This document shows, piece after piece, positions 5,568-10,738 of a stretch of 10,738 nucleotides of DNA. The stretch comes from an uncultured Bacteroides sp. GTDB taxonomy: Bacteria; Bacteroidota; Bacteroidia; Bacteroidales; Bacteroidaceae. The notes under the pieces were generated by a model. It saw only the letters and a list, made by a program, of their open reading frames with translations. It searched no databases and was not told where the DNA came from. The stretch lies in assembly GCA_900766195.1 (NCBI GenBank), contig CAAFUN010000025.1, forward strand, positions 1 through 10,738. The letters run 5' to 3'. Both the position numbers and the translations under genes were made by a program. Each line of letters begins with the position of its first letter. Positions within the stretch are counted from its first letter, which is position 1.

Positions 5568-6794
5568 TTAAAATGCTTCATTAAGATTTATATAGAAAGC
5601 AGACTGTCCCTGCCTACCAAAGCCATAATCTAAGCGTAAGTTAATTCGCTCTTTAAGTCTGAAACGATAGCCAAACCCAACGGTAGGTAAAGTTTCTTTC
5701 ATTTTGAGTTTACTAAATTCACGAAAAACATTACCAGCACCGGCCCATACTACTACGCCACTGCGTTTATAAATATGCTGCCTTAGTTCCACTTGTGCAT
5801 CAATAAGTTTTTTATCCCTATACCTTCCGCTATAATATCCTCGCATTTCATTTGAGTTTCCTGTTAAAGCCATTAATCCCCAGGGGACTTTTCCGAAATT
5901 TAGTTCAGAATCAAAATCAAAAGCAAGAACCGTGCTTTTAGTCACCCTCTTATAATACCTAAATATAAAATTAAGGTTATTTATATTTGGTATGCTCCCC
6001 ATATAGTTTGGATAAAATATATTATTTATATTTATATACATCCCTTTATAAGGATCAGTTATTACATCTCTTGAATCGTAAACAAGGTTGAATCCCGCTC
6101 CCATTGCTGTAATCTTCCTTTTTTCGCCATGAAGAAAGCTAATATCATCAATATATTTACCCCTCATATCATTGGCCTCAAATGTTATTCCTGCAGACAA
6201 ATCTTTATCTATTCTTCTGAAATAACTAACTACAAATTGTGCTTGTTGCATATTATAGTTTGTATACTCATTTTTCTGTCCTGCCTCATAGCCAACACCC
6301 CAATATTGAAGCGGGGTATCATTAAAAGAAAAACTTATATTAAACCAAGATTTCATTTCAGGAAAATAAAGATCACTGGTGATTCCTACTGCATAAGCAC
6401 CAGAAGTCGTTGCATTTAGAAAGAGAGATACATCGGATGGAAGGCTATCATTCTCACATCCCTTTAAACGAAATAGCCCGGATCCAACCATCTCCAATCC
6501 CACTTTTGTTTCATTAGTATAAAAAGGAGCACCAATGATTGAAAATATAAATGGCTTATTATTTTTTTGACTACTCGTCTTATCAATATACTGAAATACA
6601 GTTTTTTCGGCATACCTGAACAGCGACCCGATAAACCCTTTAGGAGCTTTTCTTATCGAATCAGTTACAATTTGGTCTTGAGCAATGGCAGATGCACAAC
6701 TTATGCTAAAGACAAAGGTCATAAACATAAGTTGGCAACACCGTGCGGGGTCAAACCTCATAATCCATTTGACAATAGTGCTCTTTCTGCTCAT
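5568..6794 (-). CDS. Omp85-like outer membrane barrel protein without POTRA domains
   Basis: Outer-membrane beta-barrel protein of the bacterial surface antigen (BamA/TamA, Omp85) superfamily, 408 residues. A signal peptide ends at AIA-Q (residues 36-39); its long n-region suggests that the Met at codon 12 could be the true start, but ATG at 6794 is kept. After a linker to about residue 78, the rest is barrel. Diagnostic Omp85 motifs are DSRDVITDPYKGMY (240-253), and RGYYSGRYRD (318-327), the counterpart of the VRGF/Y loop that folds into the barrel. The C-terminus ends in Phe, as outer-membrane proteins do. BamA and TamA carry POTRA repeats before the barrel; none fits in the roughly 40 residues here, so insertase function is doubtful and a secretion, lipid or enzyme-linked role is open. 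It lies 36 bases after the porin and 11 before the MarC gene. Confidence 0.88.
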   Translation of the reverse strand: MSRKSTIVKWIMRFDPARCCQLMFMTFVFSISCASAIAQDQIVTDSIRKAPKGFIGSLFRYAEKTVFQYIDKTSSQKNNKPFIFSIIGAPFYTNETKVGLEMVGSGLFRLKGCENDSLPSDVSLFLNATTSGAYAVGITSDLYFPEMKSWFNISFSFNDTPLQYWGVGYEAGQKNEYTNYNMQQAQFVVSYFRRIDKDLSAGITFEANDMRGKYIDDISFLHGEKRKITAMGAGFNLVYDSRDVITDPYKGMYININNIFYPNYMGSIPNINNLNFIFRYYKRVTKSTVLAFDFDSELNFGKVPWGLMALTGNSNEMRGYYSGRYRDKKLIDAQVELRQHIYKRSGVVVWAGAGNVFREFSKLKMKETLPTVGFGYRFRLKERINLRLDYGFGRQGQSAFYINLNEAF

Positions 6795-6830
6795 CTTTTC
6801 AAATTACTCCAATAGAGAGATATCATTGCA

Positions 6831-7916
6831 TTACTTAGCTTTAAACATCCAACGAGTTCCTAAAAATACCGTATGCAAGTTATCACTTGACATATTCACA
6901 TATTTCTTTTCAAACTTTGTATTGCAAAATGTATAAGCTACATGAAATCGTAAGTCTTTCATTACCCTACTTGTAAAAGGATAGCACTCTAAAACAGCTT
7001 CCAATCCTTTTCTCTCATAAACATCGTGAGAGAATTCCCGGTCATAACGTTTATCCCATATACCTTTAACAGAAGGTTTCCATATCCCAAAATCATATTT
7101 TAGATTTAAAGCCATAGATTGATCTCTTACAGGTCTTGTTCCTGATACTAAATCATTTACAACCGAGCTATAGTCCATGTTTCTATCTCCATGATAAAAA
7201 TCCAGTTCCGCTATAAATTTCTTAATATTCAATTGTGTTCCAAGAGTAATCCAATTGTAATATTTCTTTTTACTATGTTGAAATACACCGTACGCCCAAC
7301 GTGTTTTTACTTTCCCGTCAAACAGATCGCCTGCCCACAACACATTTGCAGCTAAGGCCTTATCTTTATACTCTTCGTCTCCAAATTGAGGAGAATCTGA
7401 GTTGACAACTTGCAAATTCAATTGTTGTTTGGCTATCGTATAAGATACGTTTACCCCTGCCTTAGAAGCATCTAAATCATTACAAATCATAGTAGGCAAA
7501 TAAAGGTCAGCACTATTATAGTCATATTCGAAAGTTCCGAATTGCACCGATTGCTTACCCACTGTTATTGTCCATTTATCATCCAGATCAAAGGATATCC
7601 ATGCCTTATTTGTGGCACTTGAAAACCCATCACGAAAGACATCTCCTGTTTTATTTAGATTTTGCCTAATCTGAAAATGTATTTTAGGAGTAAGATCTCC
7701 TACTAACCAAACTTTTAAATCATTGCTCTTAAAAGAGAGTTGTTCTAGTTTACTTTTCTCCCAATTCGTTTGCAGATCAAACCTAGAATCTATCAGTATA
7801 CTTAATTTTTCATTATCCCATAACAATTTTTTCATGATATCTTCACTGTTACGATGCTGAGCTGATAAAGAGAAAGCATAAGATATTAAGGCAACAAATA
7901 ATAAAATCTTCTTCAT
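6831..7916 (-). CDS. Outer membrane porin (OprO/OprP-like), asp operon
   Basis: Predicted outer-membrane channel of 361 residues. I chose the ATG at 7916 because it starts a textbook signal peptide, MKKILLFVALISYAFSLSA followed by Gln20. The frame is also open up to an ATG at 7988 overlapping the aspD stop, but those 24 residues would be polar, would bury the signal peptide and would read through a 14-bp hairpin. The mature part is made of alternating short amphipathic strands rich in Trp, Tyr and Phe. A block around 103-138 (KAWISFDLDDKWTITVGKQ, then QFGTFEYD) resembles the phosphate-selective porin O/P family. The substrate cannot be read from sequence; its place directly after aspT and aspD suggests aspartate, alanine or related anions. 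The barrel ends in FLGTRWMFKAK. Confidence 0.8.
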   Translation of the reverse strand: MKKILLFVALISYAFSLSAQHRNSEDIMKKLLWDNEKLSILIDSRFDLQTNWEKSKLEQLSFKSNDLKVWLVGDLTPKIHFQIRQNLNKTGDVFRDGFSSATNKAWISFDLDDKWTITVGKQSVQFGTFEYDYNSADLYLPTMICNDLDASKAGVNVSYTIAKQQLNLQVVNSDSPQFGDEEYKDKALAANVLWAGDLFDGKVKTRWAYGVFQHSKKKYYNWITLGTQLNIKKFIAELDFYHGDRNMDYSSVVNDLVSGTRPVRDQSMALNLKYDFGIWKPSVKGIWDKRYDREFSHDVYERKGLEAVLECYPFTSRVMKDLRFHVAYTFCNTKFEKKYVNMSSDNLHTVFLGTRWMFKAK

Positions 7917-7932
7917 CCCAATATTTTTATGA

Positions 7933-7964
7933 AAAGATGTTGTTTGAAACCAAACAACATCTTT
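7933..7964 (-). terminator. 14-bp hairpin between aspD and the porin gene
   Basis: AAAGATGTTGTTTG (7933-7946) and CAAACAACATCTTT (7951-7964) are perfect inverted repeats around a 4-base loop. In the minus-strand message the hairpin lies 20 bases after the aspD stop and 16 bases before the porin ATG, and its 3' arm ends in four U. It may act as a leaky terminator or as a stabiliser of the upstream mRNA end after cleavage, setting different levels of cytoplasmic enzyme and porin. Confidence 0.65.
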
Positions 7965-7984
7965 ATCATGATTAAAAAACTTCA

Positions 7985-9619
7985 TCATTTAGATTTCCAT
8001 GCTTCAACATATTCCTGCATCACATCTGCCAGGTGCTTTCCTATAATCTTGTAGTCTTCATCTTCAAGATTGGCTAGAGAGACTCTCACAGACCATTCTG
8101 GTCCGGCAAATCCACCACCATTGAGTAAAACGACAGAAGTCTTCTCTGCTAATCTGAAAACAATGTCAACCGGTTCAAAGTTAGACTCAAGGAATTTCAA
8201 GAAATCTTTACCATAATGTTTTAGAGCCCATTCTCTTATATCAATCTCGCAATAATAAGCAGCTCTTTCTTTATCAGGTATAATAGGAATAGATAAACCC
8301 TCCCACAGTAGTCTATAACGATCTTTTACAATCTTATTACAAGCTTCTTTATAAGCGTTTTCAGTATCCAGCACAGCAAAAGCTGCAAAAATCATCATCT
8401 GAATCTGTTGAGGAAGAGATAAACCTGCTGTATGATTCAATGCTACCTGACGGCTATTGGCCACCATTCTATCAATGAATTTCAGTTTCTCGGGTTGCAA
8501 GGTCAAACTATCATATAATTTAGCGAGACGTTGTTTCTCTTTCTCAGGAATAGCTGAAAGCATATCATCGTACACGTTTTCTTCGGCTAAAGCAATAACT
8601 CCCAAACGCCATCCTGTTGCTCCGAAATATTTAGAGAAAGAATATACGCACATCGTATTGCGAGGCAATTCGTTTACGAGAGAATTGAATCCTTCAACAA
8701 AAGTTCCATACACATCATCTGTCAGGATCATGAGATTAGGATTTAATTTCTTCACAACCTTTACCAGATATTTAATACTCTCTTCGGATAATTTCACTGA
8801 AGTAGGGTTACTCGGATTAATCACGAAAAATGCTCTGATAGCTTTATCACCAAGCTTATCTAACTCTTCATCAGGATACTGAAAGTTTGAATTACCTTTG
8901 GCATCTTTACCTGTACCATTTATATATGTCACCTTAAAATCGTATCTGGCCAATTGCGGAATTTCCAAATAAGGAGTAAAAGCAGGTACACCCAAAGCAA
9001 TACGATCTCCTCTTTTCAACAAACCATTCTCTAGCAATGAGTCAAAAATGTAGCACATAGCAGCGGTACCACCTTCTACAGCAAAAAGATCATACTTTCC
9101 TTTGATATGAGGTTTATTTCCACACATCTCCTGTATTAAATAATCGTGTACAATGGCCTCACAATGCTTTAACATTCTGACAGGTTCAGGATACTGGTCT
9201 CCTACAATACCTTCTGCCAATTCCATAGCCCAACTATCAGCGTCAAACGCATGCTTTTTAAGACCGTAATTGTAAATACCTTTAAGTAGTTCAACTCCTG
9301 CTAAGCTACTATTGTCTTGCAAGAATTTTTCGAAACGTTTTGCTATATCTTTTTTCTGCGGAATACCTGCTAAGCCAACAGGATTATTCATAGCTAGCTT
9401 GCATTCTTGCAGTCCAAATTGTCCCAATGCAAAGAATGCTTCTCTAGGTGTAGTTGCAATCCAGTTCGGATTTCCTCTACCTGCATTTAACATTGTATTT
9501 GTAGATTTCTTCTGCTGATCAGAAGCTAGGCTGATTAAGCTATCTTTTAATTCAAATGGACTTAATTTTTCAAGTCCTTGTTCCCGATGACGAGAAGTCT
9601 TTAATTTTGAAATATCCAT
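7985..9619 (-). CDS. aspD: Aspartate 4-decarboxylase (aspartate beta-decarboxylase)
   Basis: PLP enzyme that removes the beta-carboxyl of L-aspartate to give L-alanine and CO2; the family also shows aspartate aminotransferase activity. At 544 residues it has the usual length, about 130 more than plain aspartate aminotransferases. Fold-type I landmarks: EGGTAAM (182-188) as phosphate-binding turn, Asn268 and Asn271 in VINPSNPTS, the DDVYGTF block with Asp301/302 and Tyr304, the Schiff-base Lys330 in SFSKYFGATGWRLG, and Arg512 in SVRVSLAN for the substrate carboxylate. The N-terminal GRGNPNW (47-53) is typical of AspD. No signal peptide: cytoplasmic. The antiporter gene ends 26 bases upstream and the porin follows. 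The reaction consumes a cytoplasmic proton and, with AspT, yields proton motive force. Confidence 0.96.
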   Translation of the reverse strand: MDISKLKTSRHREQGLEKLSPFELKDSLISLASDQQKKSTNTMLNAGRGNPNWIATTPREAFFALGQFGLQECKLAMNNPVGLAGIPQKKDIAKRFEKFLQDNSSLAGVELLKGIYNYGLKKHAFDADSWAMELAEGIVGDQYPEPVRMLKHCEAIVHDYLIQEMCGNKPHIKGKYDLFAVEGGTAAMCYIFDSLLENGLLKRGDRIALGVPAFTPYLEIPQLARYDFKVTYINGTGKDAKGNSNFQYPDEELDKLGDKAIRAFFVINPSNPTSVKLSEESIKYLVKVVKKLNPNLMILTDDVYGTFVEGFNSLVNELPRNTMCVYSFSKYFGATGWRLGVIALAEENVYDDMLSAIPEKEKQRLAKLYDSLTLQPEKLKFIDRMVANSRQVALNHTAGLSLPQQIQMMIFAAFAVLDTENAYKEACNKIVKDRYRLLWEGLSIPIIPDKERAAYYCEIDIREWALKHYGKDFLKFLESNFEPVDIVFRLAEKTSVVLLNGGGFAGPEWSVRVSLANLEDEDYKIIGKHLADVMQEYVEAWKSK

Positions 9620-9645
9620 AATATTATGTATTTAGATAATTTATT

Positions 9646-10738
9646 TTAGCTCATTAATAAAACGATCACAACTCCCCATATAATAAGTAATGTATTTCCT
9701 ACGGCATAGGTTGTAGTATAGGACAATGCTGGCACTTTACTTTGAAGGGAATCTTCCAATGCTCCCAAAGCTGCTGTTGTAGTACGCGAACCCGCACAAG
9801 CTCCCAAATTGATTGCAGGGTGAAACTTAAACACATATTTACCTAACAATAATCCTATTATCATCGGAGTTATACTCACGAAAATACCGGCAATAAATAA
9901 ACTTAAGCCTGAAGCCTTTAGGCCGGAAATAAATTCAGGACCGGCAGAAATTCCGACTATGGCAATAAACACATTTAAACCAAGATTATTCATTAACCAA
10001 ATAGCAGGTTCTGGAACAGCACCAAACGTTGGACGACGAGAACGATACCATCCGAAAATAATACCCATAATCAAAACACCTCCACTAGCACTTAAACTTA
10101 AAGGTATGTTTCCAGCTTTTATAGCTATAGAACCAAGCAATCCTCCTAAGAATATACCTAATCCAACATACAATAAATCTGTGGCACTAGTTGGGCGTTC
10201 AGCAAATCCTAAATGTTTTGCAAAACGATCTACATCAGACTTACGTCCTTCTATTTCAAAGACATCTCCCAATTGGATTTTAACGTTCTTCAAAAGAGGT
10301 AACGTAGCTTGTCCACGATATATTTTCCGTAGAGTTACTCCATGACGATCTTTACTCAATCTCAGTTCTTCTAAAGCTGTCCCTTCCAAGCTTTTATTTG
10401 TAACGATCACTTTCAATACTTCTACCTGAAAGCCTAGCAATTCTACATCAGCAACTTCTTTTCCTATAAAGTCCTCATCAGTTAAAATGGTAGACAATGG
10501 GCCGTTCAACACTAAATTGTCTCCTTTATTAACAACGTAGTCTGGTGTAGGCTCTTCTACAATAGATCCATCCACAGAGCGAATACGTTCAACATATACA
10601 GACCAACCTTTTGTCAACAAAAGGTCTTCAACCTCTTTTACCGTTCTTTTCGCATCAAAAAAACTACTGGTTGCTTGAACAACTCTGAACGTAACTCCAC
10701 TATAAGCATATTCCAAAGTAGGGTCTTCATCATCAATA
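9646..10738 (-). CDS. aspT: Aspartate:alanine antiporter, C-terminal two thirds (cut by window edge)
   Basis: Inner-membrane exchanger of the AspT/YidE (AAEx) family that brings in aspartate and releases alanine, an electrogenic swap. The visible 364 codons correspond to the later part of a protein usually about 540-560 residues long; the frame is open to the window edge and a TTG at 10716 is internal, not a start. First comes the soluble region with two TrkA-C (RCK-type) domains, the second around ELLGFQVEVLKVIVTNKS and ending in GDVFEIEGRK. The second membrane half follows, with about six helices, GISAGPEF, GACAGSRTTTAALGAL and the end TTYAVGNTLL. It lies 26 bases before aspD in the same direction, the known partner pair, which makes AspT more likely than the uncharacterised YidE relatives. 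The N-terminal membrane half and the promoter are outside the window. Confidence 0.93.
   Translation of the reverse strand, partial: IDDEDPTLEYAYSGVTFRVVQATSSFFDAKRTVKEVEDLLLTKGWSVYVERIRSVDGSIVEEPTPDYVVNKGDNLVLNGPLSTILTDEDFIGKEVADVELLGFQVEVLKVIVTNKSLEGTALEELRLSKDRHGVTLRKIYRGQATLPLLKNVKIQLGDVFEIEGRKSDVDRFAKHLGFAERPTSATDLLYVGLGIFLGGLLGSIAIKAGNIPLSLSASGGVLIMGIIFGWYRSRRPTFGAVPEPAIWLMNNLGLNVFIAIVGISAGPEFISGLKASGLSLFIAGIFVSITPMIIGLLLGKYVFKFHPAINLGACAGSRTTTAALGALEDSLQSKVPALSYTTTYAVGNTLLIIWGVVIVLLMS

Overview
The window reads as a chromosomal piece of a low-GC member of the Bacteroidales, most likely Bacteroides or a close relative. The basis is the AT-rich spacers, the near absence of Shine-Dalgarno sites before genes, -7 boxes of the form TAnnTTTG, and the protein families present. 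This assignment is inferred from style and gene content, not from a database match. There are no rRNA or tRNA genes, CRISPR arrays, insertion sequences or phage genes. Apart from one very small plus-strand gene, everything is transcribed from the minus strand, so expression runs from high to low coordinates.

Layout, in transcription order. Bases 10738-4870 look like one long operon whose 5' end lies outside the window. It holds aspT (aspartate:alanine antiporter, truncated by the window edge), aspD (aspartate 4-decarboxylase), an outer-membrane porin, a short Omp85-type barrel protein without POTRA domains, and a MarC-family membrane protein. Spacers are 26, 68, 36 and 11 bases. A strong 14-bp hairpin lies in the aspD-porin spacer. 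After a 265-base gap comes a YetF-like (DUF421) membrane protein (4604-3915). A 496-base spacer follows, with a possible relic of an ABC ATPase and a candidate promoter. Next is a two-gene phosphate unit: a PhoU-like DUF47 protein and a Pit phosphate permease (3418-1732). Last is dinB (1610-522), whose promoter is bracketed by an 11-bp perfect inverted repeat. A 44-residue basic ORF (317-451, plus strand) converges on dinB and shares a bidirectional terminator with it.

How the genes may work together. AspT and AspD form the known aspartate decarboxylation cycle: aspartate is imported in exchange for alanine, and decarboxylation in the cytoplasm consumes a proton, so the pair yields proton motive force and acid resistance. 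The porin in the same transcription unit is a natural candidate for carrying aspartate and alanine across the outer membrane; that link is inference. DUF47 plus Pit is a recurrent low-affinity phosphate uptake unit. DinB is a translesion polymerase that keeps its catalytic and clamp-binding motifs.

Nothing here is a clearly new multi-gene system. The points most worth a second look are the repeat architecture around the dinB promoter, the hairpin between aspD and the porin (which also shows that the longest porin reading frame starts too far upstream), the small basic ORF with its own promoter and terminator, and the envelope genes attached to the aspartate cycle.
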